DNA from: an uncultured Gilliamella sp.
GTDB taxonomy: Bacteria; Pseudomonadota; Gammaproteobacteria; Enterobacterales; Orbaceae
Assembly (NCBI GenBank): GCA_945271295.1
Contig: CALYPG010000002.1
Coordinates: 105,868-169,867 of the forward strand
DNA length: 64,000 bases
Direction of reading: 5' to 3'
In this document: piece by piece, positions 28,381 to 37,139 of the stretch
Position numbering within the stretch: the stretch's first letter is position 1
How the letters are laid out: every line of letters begins with the position of its first letter
Notes under the pieces: model-generated
Database searches by the model: none
What the model was told of the DNA's origin: nothing
The model's input: only the letters and a program-made list of their open reading frames with translations
Made by a program: the position numbers and the translations under genes

Positions 28381-28570
28381 AATATTACCAAAGCTTGATA
28401 ATAAAAAACATGATATTTTATCAACACCAAGTTAGTTCAGTTCTATTAAAAGATGTTTTATCAATGATTCGTCATTTTAATATTGCCAAAACTTGATAAT
28501 AAAAAAGCATGGTATTTTTGTTAATACCATGCTAGTTAAGTTCTATTAAGTCATATTTTATTAATGCTTC
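28381..28570. repeat. imperfect tandem duplication of the exuT 3' end and terminator
   Basis: Two units about 98-100 bases apart share AATATT(A/G)CCAAA, CTTGATAATAAAAAA, CATG(A/G)TATTTT, TTAGTT(C/A)AGTTCTATTAA and TTTTAT(C/T)AATG. The unit nearer exuT includes the stop and last codons of that gene and an intact hairpin. The distal unit has a decayed hairpin and a relic of the same codons. This looks like a local duplication of the exuT 3' end followed by drift. Confidence 0.7.
28498..28532 (-). terminator. exuT terminator
   Basis: GCATGGTATT and AATACCATGC form a perfect ten-base stem with a six-base loop. On the minus strand TTTTTTATT follows. It lies about 30 bases beyond the exuT stop codon. 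Confidence 0.88.
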
Positions 28571-29859
28571 ATAGTATCATCAGTAAAACGTTTTTGATTA
28601 CGTTGATATAATAATGAACACATAATAAGTGCGCCAACAATATCCAAAAAGCCCATTGTAATAAAGAAAGGTTTGAAACCAATAGAATTGACGAACTGTC
28701 CTACAATAATGGTAAATAAGAAACTAGCTATCCAAGCCGAGCTACCTCGTAAACCATTGACAGTTGAAACTTCTTTACCTTCAAAGTTTTCAATAACTTG
28801 GATTGTTAACATAGCAGATAACATTTGATGTCCCCATGCGCCAATAGCGATTAAAGCAATCGCTGCATAAGGGCTTTCGGTTAAACTAGCAAATGCCATT
28901 GACAACATAAAGAAAGCAGCACCTAAATAAGTTGTACAAGCAGCATTAATTCTTGATAATCCAAACCGTTTATTTAACATTCGAGAAAAATAACCCGAAG
29001 ATAAACCACCAAAATCAGCAGCAAGAAATGGGATCCAAACAAACATTGCCATCTCTTTTAATTGCATTCCTCGTTCTGTCAATAAGTAATAGGGAACCCA
29101 AAAGTTTACCGCAGCCCAAGCAGGTTCCGCTAAAAATGCTGGAATTGCAATACCATAAAATCTCTTCTTTGATACAACTTTTTTAATCGCTATCAAGATG
29201 TTCTTATTTTGTTGTACCTCACCTTCATCTTGATCGGATAGTATGTATTTCTTTTCAGCTTCGCTTATGAAACGACTATTTGAAGGTTCATTAAAAAAGA
29301 ATAGCCAGATTCCAGCCCAAATAACCCCTAAAGAACCAGGAATTAAAAATGCTAATTGCCAACCACCAATTTGGTGAATTGAATAAATCAACGGTGGTGC
29401 AATCATCGCACCTAAAGAGAAACCAACCATACTCCAACCATTAGCAATAGCTCGTTCTTTTTTAGGAAACCATGAACTAATAACTTTGGCATTTGCTGGT
29501 GCCACTACAGACTCTGCACCACCCATTACAAAACGTAAAATAGCTAAATGAATCCATGCCCCTGCCCCTGCATGCAGTAAACACATAACAGACCATATTA
29601 CGACCATTATAGCGAAACCAATACGTAAACCAATTACATCAACAAACCATCCTACTATTGGCTGAAATATTGTATAAGCTAATTGGAAAGCGCCTGTAAT
29701 GTATGAATATTCTTTTGCGGTTATACCTAAATCATTAATAATTTCTTTAGACATAATACCTAGTGCATTTCTATCGATATAATTAAGAATAACACCCGTT
29801 GCAAACAGAATAATCATTAACCAACGAACGTATCCTCCTGATTTTAATATGGCTTTCAT
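28561..29859 (-). CDS. exuT: MFS hexuronate transporter ExuT
   Basis: Major facilitator permease of 432 residues with about twelve membrane segments. N-terminal VILNYIDRNALGIM is the signature of the anion:cation symporter subfamily containing ExuT and the glucarate and galactonate carriers, and the loop GWFVDVIGLRIGFAIMV follows. The flanking uxu genes and an ATTGGT-type operator and CRP site upstream make glucuronate/galacturonate uptake most likely. Subfamily members with other sugar acids cannot be excluded by sequence. AGAGG precedes the ATG. Convergent with uxuA. Confidence 0.88.
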   Translation of the reverse strand: MKAILKSGGYVRWLMIILFATGVILNYIDRNALGIMSKEIINDLGITAKEYSYITGAFQLAYTIFQPIVGWFVDVIGLRIGFAIMVVIWSVMCLLHAGAGAWIHLAILRFVMGGAESVVAPANAKVISSWFPKKERAIANGWSMVGFSLGAMIAPPLIYSIHQIGGWQLAFLIPGSLGVIWAGIWLFFFNEPSNSRFISEAEKKYILSDQDEGEVQQNKNILIAIKKVVSKKRFYGIAIPAFLAEPAWAAVNFWVPYYLLTERGMQLKEMAMFVWIPFLAADFGGLSSGYFSRMLNKRFGLSRINAACTTYLGAAFFMLSMAFASLTESPYAAIALIAIGAWGHQMLSAMLTIQVIENFEGKEVSTVNGLRGSSAWIASFLFTIIVGQFVNSIGFKPFFITMGFLDIVGALIMCSLLYQRNQKRFTDDTMKH

Positions 29860-29911
29860 AATAACCTCTAGTTGTAGTTAAATTTTTCTAAAATCTATTT
29901 GATCCAATTTT

Positions 29912-29929
29912 AATATTGGTAAACCAAAT
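29912..29929. promoter_or_regulatory. UxuR/ExuR-type operator upstream of exuT
   Basis: AATATTGGTAAACCAAAT is a near-palindrome resembling ATTGGTATACCAAT. It lies about 55 bases before the exuT start, a position suited to repression. Confidence 0.75.
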
Positions 29930-29974
29930 CCTACAACTAATTTACTTTCCAGTATTCCAAATTTAGTAGTTTTT

Positions 29975-29990
29975 GTGATACTGATCACAT
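29975..29990. promoter_or_regulatory. CRP site upstream of exuT
   Basis: TGTGA, six bases (TACTGA), TCACA: perfect consensus. Located about 120 bases before the exuT start and just beyond the operator, it predicts cAMP-CRP activation. Confidence 0.85.
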
Positions 29991-29993
29991 AAA

Positions 29994-30035
29994 AATTAAT
30001 ATTGGTATAATATATATAGTATGCCAATATTAATT
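29994..30035. promoter_or_regulatory. long inverted repeat with UxuR-type half-sites
   Basis: AATTAATATTGGTATA is repeated in inverse (TATGCCAATATTAATT) with one mismatch around ten bases of alternating T and A. Each arm holds a half-site ATTGGTAT or ATGCCAAT, spread apart rather than joined. It borders the CRP site and may be a second, looser operator or a site for another regulator. Confidence 0.5.
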
Positions 30036-30426
30036 AAATTTTAAAAAACACACACTGAAAAACATAGTATATATTTGAAGTTATATATTATTAACAGTTT
30101 TGATTATTATCATTAATAATTGGTAGCCTAATTTTATTAACTACTGTAGATTGATATCATATTTCCATATAATTTATTATTCTTAACGTTAATGGTTTCA
30201 TACATTAATCAGCAATAAAATAATTTATTACTTCCATTTTTCGAAGCAAACTTACAATATTCTTCAATCCGAATGTTAAAATGAATAATTGTAAATACAA
30301 AAAGTGCTATCAAATAATAACTATTTTGACATTAATTACTTTTAAGATTTATACTGATAGAGATATTTTGTACATCTAAATCGTTAAGCAGTTTTAATAA
30401 GCAGTTTAAACATAAGAGGTGTAAAT
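30036..30426. other. AT-rich intergenic region
   Basis: About 390 bases between the exuT control region and the DUF3597 gene. Apart from the plus-strand promoter that must lie near its right end, I see no gene, repeat or stable hairpin. Confidence 0.5.
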
Positions 30427-30855
30427 ATGGGTATCTTAAATAACATTTTTTCTAAAATATTCCCAAACGCTCAAGCAGCAGTAGGGAATGTAGCTGGTGC
30501 AATGAAAGACAAATTTGACAACATAACAGGAAATGTCAAAGAAGCAACAAATAACCCAACTCAGAATCAACAGAATGGCGAAAATAAAGCACCACTTTCC
30601 GAAGTTGATGTGATGTCTATTTTAGATAATCTTGCTAAAAAGTATCCAGAATCGCTCAATTGGAAAACATCTATCGTCGATCTACTAAAGTTACTAGGGA
30701 TAGACAATAGCCTAGATGCACGTAAAAAATTAGCTCAAGAATTGAATTATACTGGTAATACCGATGATACAGCATCAATGAATACCTGGCTAATAAAAGA
30801 AGTAATGAAAAAAATAGCAGAAAAAGGCGGTAATGTTACCCATCTTTTTTCTTAA
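30427..30855 (+). CDS. DUF3597 domain protein
   Basis: Protein of 142 residues. The first 55 residues are polar and low in complexity (GNVAGAMKDKFDNITGNVKE). The C-terminal part (residues about 57-140) has the DUF3597 pattern: SEVDVMSILDNLAKKYPESL, WKTSIVDLLKLLGIDNSLDA RK with AQELNYTG, and MNTWLIKEVMKKIAEKGG. The family is widespread, resembles KfrA- or LysM-associated small domains in layout, and has no established role. No signal peptide or membrane segment. AAGAGG precedes the start and a terminator follows, so it is a single-gene unit. Confidence 0.82.
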   Translation: MGILNNIFSKIFPNAQAAVGNVAGAMKDKFDNITGNVKEATNNPTQNQQNGENKAPLSEVDVMSILDNLAKKYPESLNWKTSIVDLLKLLGIDNSLDARKKLAQELNYTGNTDDTASMNTWLIKEVMKKIAEKGGNVTHLFS

Positions 30856-30878
30856 ATAAAGATAATCAAGTAAAATAT

Positions 30879-30907
30879 AATCCACCAGATTATTAGGTGG
30901 ATTTTTT
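30879..30907 (+). terminator. terminator of the DUF3597 gene
   Basis: AATCCACC and GGTGGATT pair around a nine-base loop and the stem runs into six T. It lies about 25 bases after the stop codon. Confidence 0.88.
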
Positions 30908-30959
30908 ATCTTTATATTGATTATACTTATTTTATCACTTCAATAACTAAATTAATAAA

Positions 30960-31544
30960 CTACGCTTTAAAAGCGTGTAATTGATTCATCGATGCTTCAA
31001 TACCTTGAGATATTAAGATATCCATGCAACTAATTGATTCATCAATTGCTTTGTCAATTAATTCTTGTTCAGGCTTAGAAGGTTTATTTAAAACATAACC
31101 AATAACTTTATTTTTATCTCCAGGGTGACCAATCCCAATTCTTAATCGGTAAAAATTAAGATTGTTACCTAATTTGTTGGCAATATCTTTTAAACCATTA
31201 TGACCACCATGACTGCCACCAAATTTAAGTTTGGCAATACCAGGATTAAGATCTAACTCATCATGTGCAACTAAAATCTCTTCAGGTTTAATTTGATAGA
31301 ACGTGGCCATTGCTTGCACAGCTTTACCACTTAAATTCATAAAAGTGGTTGGCACTAATAAATGAACATTTTGACCAGAAATATTGATTCGCGAACTATA
31401 ACCAAAAAATTTAGGTTCATTTTTTAATGACTGATTGTATCGCATGGCAAGTAAATCGACAAACCAAGCGCCTGCATTATGACGTGTTGCTGCATATTCG
31501 CTTCCGGGATTGGCAAGTCCTACGATAAGTTTAATTGTTGTCAT
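30960..31544 (-). CDS. pth: peptidyl-tRNA hydrolase
   Basis: Releases peptides from prematurely dissociated peptidyl-tRNA. 194 residues, identical in length to E. coli Pth. Family motifs are visible: [20 protein letters not shown] with the catalytic His and tRNA-contacting Asn, [41 protein letters not shown] and [12 protein letters not shown]. It lies 72 bases downstream of prs on the same strand, with a small hairpin in the gap. Cytosolic and essential. Confidence 0.96.
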   Translation of the reverse strand: MTTIKLIVGLANPGSEYAATRHNAGAWFVDLLAMRYNQSLKNEPKFFGYSSRINISGQNVHLLVPTTFMNLSGKAVQAMATFYQIKPEEILVAHDELDLNPGIAKLKFGGSHGGHNGLKDIANKLGNNLNFYRLRIGIGHPGDKNKVIGYVLNKPSKPEQELIDKAIDESISCMDILISQGIEASMNQLHAFKA

Positions 31545-31578
31545 GGTTTGGTGAATAACTATTTAATAATTATTAGAG

Positions 31579-31596
31579 TGCCCCAAAAAAGGGGCA
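31579..31596. terminator. small GC-rich hairpin between prs and pth
   Basis: TGCCCC and GGGGCA flank an AAAAAA loop. There is no T run after it on the minus strand, so it may attenuate or process the prs-pth transcript rather than end it. Confidence 0.45.
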
Positions 31597-31616
31597 TTAG
31601 CTAACTGAAAGAAAAA

Positions 31617-32564
31617 TTAATAATGAAACATTGCAGAAATCGATTCTTCATTACTAATTCGACGAATTGCTTCTGCAAGCATTCCTGATAATGTTAATTG
31701 ACGAACATTTTTTAATGCTTTCACTTCTGCTGAAAGTGGAATTGTATCGCAAACAATAACTTCATCAATTGCTGAATTTTGAATATTACTAACTGCGTTA
31801 CCAGAAAAAATAGGATGAGTTGCATAGGCAAAGACTCGTTTTGCCCCTCGAGCTTTTAACGCATCTGCACCTTTACACAAAGTTCCTGCTGTATCAATCA
31901 TATCATCAACCAAAATACAATCTCTATCTGCAATATCGCCAATAATATTCATTACTTCAGCTTCATTTGCACGTTGACGGCGTTTATCAATAATCGCCAT
32001 GTCGGTATCATTAAGCAATTTAGCAATTGCACGTGCACGCACCACCCCACCTATATCGGGCGATACCACAATTGGTCGTTCAAAATCACGTTGTAGCATA
32101 TCTTCTAAAATAACAGGGCTACCAAAAACATTATCAACTGGCACATCAAAAAAACCTTGAATCTGCTCAGCATGGAGATCAACTGTTAATACTCTATCTA
32201 CACCAACTGTAGATAAAAAATCTGCTACAACTTTTGCGGTTATAGGTACACGAGCAGAACGCACTCGGCGATCTTGCCTTGCATAACCAAAATAAGGAAT
32301 TACCGCTGTAATTCGACCGGCTGATGCTCTTCGCATTGCATCAATCATAACCAGTAATTCCATTAAATTATCATTAGTTGGGGCACAAGTTGATTGGATA
32401 ATAAAAACATCTTCGCCGCGAACATTTTCATTTATTTGGACATTAACTTCTCCATCACTAAAACGACCAACAACGATATCTCCAAGAGAAGTATAAAGAC
32501 GAGTAGCTATACGTTTTGCTAGTTCGGGTGTGGCGTTTCCAGCAAAAAGCTTCATATCAGGCAC
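31617..32564 (-). CDS. prs: ribose-phosphate pyrophosphokinase Prs
   Basis: Makes PRPP from ribose 5-phosphate and ATP for nucleotide, histidine and tryptophan synthesis. 315 residues as in E. coli, and nearly the same sequence. Motifs include the flexible-loop [20 protein letters not shown], the [13 protein letters not shown] segment, and the PRPP-binding [14 protein letters not shown]. The start is GTG, as in the E. coli gene, with GAGGA upstream. It is followed by pth. Confidence 0.97.
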   Translation of the reverse strand: MPDMKLFAGNATPELAKRIATRLYTSLGDIVVGRFSDGEVNVQINENVRGEDVFIIQSTCAPTNDNLMELLVMIDAMRRASAGRITAVIPYFGYARQDRRVRSARVPITAKVVADFLSTVGVDRVLTVDLHAEQIQGFFDVPVDNVFGSPVILEDMLQRDFERPIVVSPDIGGVVRARAIAKLLNDTDMAIIDKRRQRANEAEVMNIIGDIADRDCILVDDMIDTAGTLCKGADALKARGAKRVFAYATHPIFSGNAVSNIQNSAIDEVIVCDTIPLSAEVKALKNVRQLTLSGMLAEAIRRISNEESISAMFHY

Positions 32565-32818
32565 GAGAAATCCTCAAGCATGTTATTATGATTACTCATA
32601 TGTAATCGGTTAAATCAGGGAAACAATTATATAATCATTTGTAGATCATCCTCAACTATTAATATAAAAATATATCTTAATTATTTTCTATATCACAATA
32701 TTTAATAAAAAAATAAACAATAATATGTTTTTTGATGAACCTAGAAAATCTAGGTAAAATAGCTAATAATTATAAGTAACCAAACCCAATAAATTACATG
32801 ACATAAGTAGATAAAGTA

Positions 32819-33520
32819 ATGAATGAACAATTAAATAACAATAATCAAGAAGCAAAATCAAACAGAACTATTCGTAGTTTTGTCCTGCGCCAAGGTCGTT
32901 TAACAAAAGGACAAGAACAAGCTTTAACCACTTTATGGCCTATTTATGGTATTGCATACAATGCCAATTCACCTATCGGGTTTGAAGCAAATAGTCCTTT
33001 AACATTAGAAATTGGATTTGGTATGGGCGCTTCATTAGTTGAAATGGCTAAAAATGCACCTAATCGTAATTTTTTAGGTATTGAAGTTCATAAACCGGGG
33101 ATTGGTGCTTGTTTAATGGCCATTGATGAGCAGAAATTATCTAATCTAAAAATAATGTGCCACGATGCAGTCGAAGTACTTGAAAATATGATCCCGAATC
33201 ACTCACTCGATAAGGTACAAATCTTCTTTCCCGATCCTTGGCATAAAGCCAGGCATAATAAACGCCGAATTATTCAACCTAATTTTGTTGAACTCATTTG
33301 GCAAAAACTAGCACAAGGCGGTATATTACATTTAGCTACAGATTGGCAAAATTACGCTGAACATATGCTTGAAGTATTAAGACAAGCAGAAGGTTTTACT
33401 AATTTATCACCTACGGGCGATTATATTCCAAGACCTGACGATAGACCGATCACTAAATTTGAAAAACGCGGTCAAAGCTTAGGTCATGGCGTTTGGGATT
33501 TACAGTTTAAAAAGAAATAG
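32819..33520 (+). CDS. trmB: tRNA (guanine-N7-)-methyltransferase TrmB
   Basis: Methylates G46 in tRNA variable loops with S-adenosylmethionine. 233 residues, close to 239 in E. coli. Visible are the SAM-binding [33 protein letters not shown] and the family signature [20 protein letters not shown], then [14 protein letters not shown] and [19 protein letters not shown]. It precedes nfsA by 18 bases and is probably co-transcribed with it. A seven-base stem hairpin (ACCTAGA/TCTAGGT) lies about 65 bases upstream. Confidence 0.95.
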   Translation: MNEQLNNNNQEAKSNRTIRSFVLRQGRLTKGQEQALTTLWPIYGIAYNANSPIGFEANSPLTLEIGFGMGASLVEMAKNAPNRNFLGIEVHKPGIGACLMAIDEQKLSNLKIMCHDAVEVLENMIPNHSLDKVQIFFPDPWHKARHNKRRIIQPNFVELIWQKLAQGGILHLATDWQNYAEHMLEVLRQAEGFTNLSPTGDYIPRPDDRPITKFEKRGQSLGHGVWDLQFKKK

Positions 33521-33538
33521 TTACATCAAGGAGACATT

Positions 33539-34270
33539 ATGCACAATGAAACCATTGATTTACTTTGTAAACATCGTTCTATTCGTAAATATCAGCAACA
33601 ACCTTTAAAACTGGAACAAATAGAACTGATTCTTAAAGCTGCTCAATCAGTTTCAAGTTCTAATTTTCTCCAATGCTCGACGATCATCCGGATTACGGAC
33701 ATGATTAGACGTAAAAAATTAGCACACTATTCTGGAGATCAAAACTATATAACTCAAGCCCCTGAATTTTGGGTGTTTTGTGCTGATTTTAATAGACATT
33801 ATCAGATCGAACCAGGTCTACAATTAGAAAAAGCAGAACAACTTTTATTAGGTTGTATAGACACGGCTATTATGGCGCAAAATGTAGTAGTGGCAGCAGA
33901 ATCACTTGGATTAGGTGCGGTGTATATTGGTGGACTGCGCAATAATATTGATAAAGTGACTGAACTTCTGGCGATACCTAAATATGTTTTACCTCTTTTT
34001 GGGCTTTGTATTGGTTACCCAGACCCAGCAGATAATCCAGAAGTCAAACCGCGATTGCCCAAAGAATTAGTCATTTTTAAAAATCAATATCAACCAATAA
34101 ACCGTAACTTATTAAAACAATATGATGAACAAATAAATAATTATTATCAACATCGTAGCACTAATCAAAAAGTCGGTGGTTGGAGTGATAAAATCGCCAA
34201 AATAATTAATCAAGAAAATCGCGATTTTATTTTGGCTTACCTACATAAACAAGGTTGGATCACAAAATAA
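33539..34270 (+). CDS. nfsA: NADPH nitroreductase NfsA family
   Basis: Oxygen-insensitive flavin reductase of 243 residues (240 in E. coli). The N-terminal LCKHRSIRKYQQQPLKLEQI is the FMN-phosphate site of the family, with SVSSSNFLQCSTIIRI, NVVVAAESLGLGAVYIGGLR and ALCIGYPDP-like GLCIGYPDPADNPEVKPRLP following. The C-terminal FILAYLHKQGWITK completes a full-length protein. Likely reduces nitro compounds, quinones or ferric complexes. AAGGAG precedes the ATG. Its stop codon overlaps the next start by one base (TAATG), indicating translational coupling with the phosphatase gene. Confidence 0.9.
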   Translation: MHNETIDLLCKHRSIRKYQQQPLKLEQIELILKAAQSVSSSNFLQCSTIIRITDMIRRKKLAHYSGDQNYITQAPEFWVFCADFNRHYQIEPGLQLEKAEQLLLGCIDTAIMAQNVVVAAESLGLGAVYIGGLRNNIDKVTELLAIPKYVLPLFGLCIGYPDPADNPEVKPRLPKELVIFKNQYQPINRNLLKQYDEQINNYYQHRSTNQKVGGWSDKIAKIINQENRDFILAYLHKQGWITK

Positions 34271-35424
34271 TGAATAATAATTATCAATTAAATAAAGTCG
34301 TTATACTAAGCCGTCATGGTATACGTACACCACTACATAATACGCTTGAGTTTCTTAATCAAGTAACACCGTTAACTTGGCCAAAATGGGATCACCCTTT
34401 TGGATATTTAACCACACGCGGAGGAACATTAGAAGCCTATTTAGGACACTATTTCTTGTTATGGCTTGAAAACAATAATATCAAATTATCGGTAGAAAAC
34501 CCTGAATTATTCATTTATGCAAATAGTTTGCAAAGAACGGTTGCTACCGCACAATTTTTTATTACTGGTGCTTATGCAGGGCATGATATCCAAGTAAATC
34601 ATAAATATCCGATTGAAAAAATGGATGCTATTTTTGATCCAAGTCTGCGCGAGGACTCATTTGAATTCATTCAAAAAATCCGCAACGATATTGATGAAGA
34701 AGATAAAACTAATTTTATTTTTGAGAGTTTAACTCCTGCTTATGAATTATTATCAGATATTTTAAACTACAAACAATCGAAGTTATATGCTCAATATCAA
34801 TGTGATTTAGCCGATATTCCAGCTCAACTCCATTTGACTAAAAATGAAGAACCAGCTCTTCTAGGCCCACTGGCTATTGGTACGTCAGTTGCAGATGCTT
34901 TTTTATTGCAATATTACTCCGCTTTCGCTAAAGAACAAATCGCATGGGGGAAAATCAATAGTGAAGAACAATGGCAACAAATTGTTAATATTCGTAATCA
35001 ATATATCAATTTACTATGCCACACAAAAACCTTAGCTAAACATATTGCAGCGCCCCTGATTAAAATGATCAATGATCTTATGCAAAATGAATCTTATAAA
35101 TTCTGTTTTTTAGTTGGACATGATAGCAATGTTGCAGCACTACTCGGCGCATTACAATTTAAAACCTATACATTACCTGAGCAATTTGAACAAACACCAA
35201 TAGGCGGGAAAGTCGTACTGCAACGTTTTATACATAAATTGTCTGGACAATATTTCTTTAAAGCAGAATATATATATCAATCTTTTGAACAACTTCATTC
35301 AGGACAAGCATTAAATTTGCAAAATCCACCACAGCATTTTCAGCTTGAGCTTGAAAATGCAACAAAGAATAGTGATGGCTTTTATGAATGGCAAGATTTC
35401 AAAAAACGTTTAGAGATGGAATAA
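34270..35424 (+). CDS. Agp-like histidine acid phosphatase lacking a signal peptide
   Basis: Histidine phosphatase (clade 2) of 384 residues. The active-site RHGIRTP lies near residue 14 and the catalytic HD pair in LVGHDSNVAALLGAL. The C-terminal TPIGGKVVLQRF and YIYQSFEQL segments match periplasmic glucose-1-phosphatase Agp throughout. Unlike Agp it has no signal sequence: only about 13 residues precede the active-site motif, and the in-frame TTG 15 bases earlier adds none. The cysteines that form disulfides in Agp are replaced at nearly every equivalent place. It is therefore probably cytosolic. It is coupled to nfsA by TAATG overlap. Confidence 0.88.
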   Translation: MNNNYQLNKVVILSRHGIRTPLHNTLEFLNQVTPLTWPKWDHPFGYLTTRGGTLEAYLGHYFLLWLENNNIKLSVENPELFIYANSLQRTVATAQFFITGAYAGHDIQVNHKYPIEKMDAIFDPSLREDSFEFIQKIRNDIDEEDKTNFIFESLTPAYELLSDILNYKQSKLYAQYQCDLADIPAQLHLTKNEEPALLGPLAIGTSVADAFLLQYYSAFAKEQIAWGKINSEEQWQQIVNIRNQYINLLCHTKTLAKHIAAPLIKMINDLMQNESYKFCFLVGHDSNVAALLGALQFKTYTLPEQFEQTPIGGKVVLQRFIHKLSGQYFFKAEYIYQSFEQLHSGQALNLQNPPQHFQLELENATKNSDGFYEWQDFKKRLEME

Positions 35425-35631
35425 CCTAAAAAAATATTGTAGCCACCATTTTTTCCTGCTGATATTGAGCAGCGGAAAGTTTAATGCTTATTAAAGGGAT
35501 TATATTTTTATTAATAATTAAATGGGTATACTTACATTCTTTTTCTCAAGCTTAAGTTGAACTGTTGGAATTAGAATATCAGTCTTATAACAAAACATAC
35601 ACATAAAGCTATTAATATACTTAAAACATCA

Positions 35632-35994
35632 ATGAAAATAAAAAGAAGTTTGGCTGAAATACAATTGTTTATTAACAATAATGATGCAATAAATTTGATA
35701 TCACTACTTAATAATCTTTTAGATTTAAAAGAGCCATTTTATCTTTTATGCTCATTAGAAGATAAGAAAGCAGTAAATGTGGTTTCATTTTATTGTTCAT
35801 TATCATCTGATGATAATGATTATATAACATTAAATAAGACAAAATTAGAACTAAACATATCAATCGATACTATTAATCTATTTATTTATAAATTAAATTT
35901 ATTTTTGGAAACAGGACATATCTCACCTCCCGAACTTTGTGAAATGACAAACAGAGATGGGAAAGGTATATATTTATCTTTAATTAATGCATAA
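35632..35994 (+). CDS. hypothetical protein, 120 residues
   Basis: Leucine- and asparagine-rich small acidic protein with no signal peptide and no motif I recognise. It is made of alternating helical (SLAEIQLFINN, INLFIYKLNLFLETG) and strand-like stretches, ending EMTNRDGKGIYLSLINA. Size and composition resemble orphan immunity proteins, but that is a guess. No clear ribosome site precedes the ATG. It starts a run of accessory genes after the agp-like gene. Confidence 0.55.
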   Translation: MKIKRSLAEIQLFINNNDAINLISLLNNLLDLKEPFYLLCSLEDKKAVNVVSFYCSLSSDDNDYITLNKTKLELNISIDTINLFIYKLNLFLETGHISPPELCEMTNRDGKGIYLSLINA

Positions 35995-36255
35995 TTATTT
36001 ATATATCATTGAACATAATCTTTTCTTATTGAAACCGTTATGCTGTAAAAGTACCAAATTTTGTATCGCAAAGTTAGTGGCAGAAATTAACGTTGCAGGC
36101 AATAGAATATTAATTGAGTTAATTACGCTTTATATTTAACCACATGGTTGGATTTGTATGCTATAAAAAAGTCAATATACTGAAAAATAGTTTAAATAAG
36201 AATGTCGATCATTTAATAAATTTCATCTTTTAAAAATACTCAAGATATTATGTGA

Positions 36256-36462
36256 ATGGTTGATCTTGAAATTGTATTAAATAAAACTCATTTTCTAAAT
36301 GAGAATGAAATGTGCAATCACTTAAAGGAAATATTTGTTCTTTGCAAATTATGCTTTTGGAATACCGAAATATTTTATTTAGATTTTATACCTTATGGAG
36401 TTAAACTAAATAGCTATCCAAAATATGGGGTGAGGACAAATTTAAAGTCCGTTATCATTTAG
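36256..36462 (+). CDS. short hypothetical ORF, possible gene fragment
   Basis: A 68-residue frame beginning directly after an in-frame stop, with no ribosome site. The peptide is rich in aromatic residues (CNHLKEIFVLCKLCFWNTEI) and ends VRTNLKSVII. It overlaps the end of the convergent membrane-protein gene by eight bases. It may be the tail of a decayed gene; I recognise no family. Confidence 0.3.
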   Translation: MVDLEIVLNKTHFLNENEMCNHLKEIFVLCKLCFWNTEIFYLDFIPYGVKLNSYPKYGVRTNLKSVII

Positions 36463-36901
36463 GTACAAGATTTTTATAACAATACCATTTATTGCTTGTT
36501 GTTATATTAAATGAATCATTATTATCAAAAATTTCAATAGTAAATTTACAACTCCCTTGCTTATTACTCAAACTAAATATTTTTCCACCAGTATATGCTT
36601 CACTTTCTAGGCGACTCCCTATTTTCCAATAAATATCCCATTGCATATGATTAGAAAAAAGCATGCTAAAATTAGGGCGTAGCTTGATAGTTTGATGAGG
36701 TGCGATAACCAGAGGTTTTTTTAGTTGAGATACTTCATCAGGTTCTGGTTCCGATTGGCTACTATTCCATTGCATATGGTATAAATATACTGTTTTATCT
36801 GTTGTGTTTTCAAAGATAATAATTGGTTTTAAGTTATTTATAATCACATAACCAAGTAATATAAAAAATGATAAAAAAATTATTTTTATATGTTTTTTCA
36901 T
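36455..36901 (-). CDS. hypothetical membrane-anchored or secreted protein, 148 residues
   Basis: An N-terminal hydrophobic segment (IKIIFLSFFILLGYVIINNL) after MKKH acts as signal or anchor. The rest is soluble and beta-rich: TTDKTVYLYHMQW, a proline/glutamate linker, APHQTIKLRPNFSMLFSN HMQW and a last part with two cysteines (GSCKFTIEIFD, KWYCYKNL). The HMQW tetrapeptide occurs twice. No known family recognised. Position in an accessory stretch with decayed insertion sequences suggests acquired cargo. Confidence 0.6.
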   Translation of the reverse strand: MKKHIKIIFLSFFILLGYVIINNLKPIIIFENTTDKTVYLYHMQWNSSQSEPEPDEVSQLKKPLVIAPHQTIKLRPNFSMLFSNHMQWDIYWKIGSRLESEAYTGGKIFSLSNKQGSCKFTIEIFDNNDSFNITTSNKWYCYKNLVPK

Positions 36902-37139
36902 TATATATATTCTCCATTAATCTTGATTATTTTAGGGCATAAACCTATGTATAGGCAGGCTAACACCATTGAATAATTTTTGATTTTAGTATTTGCAATA
37001 CTTCTTCTATAAAGTCTAACCAATTTTAATGGTTGTCACATCATCAATAGGATCTTAAGTTTCTAATATATTGTATGTAACTATCCCATAAAATAGCCCA
37101 GCAAACACATAGATAGTTCTCTATGATAAAAGCAAAAGA

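Noticed and set aside
36055..36142. Possible degraded coding stretch before the 36256 ORF
   Set aside because: A short open frame reads KLVAEINVAGNRILIELITL, but it has no start, no ribosome site and no family resemblance; it is within what AT-rich DNA gives by chance.
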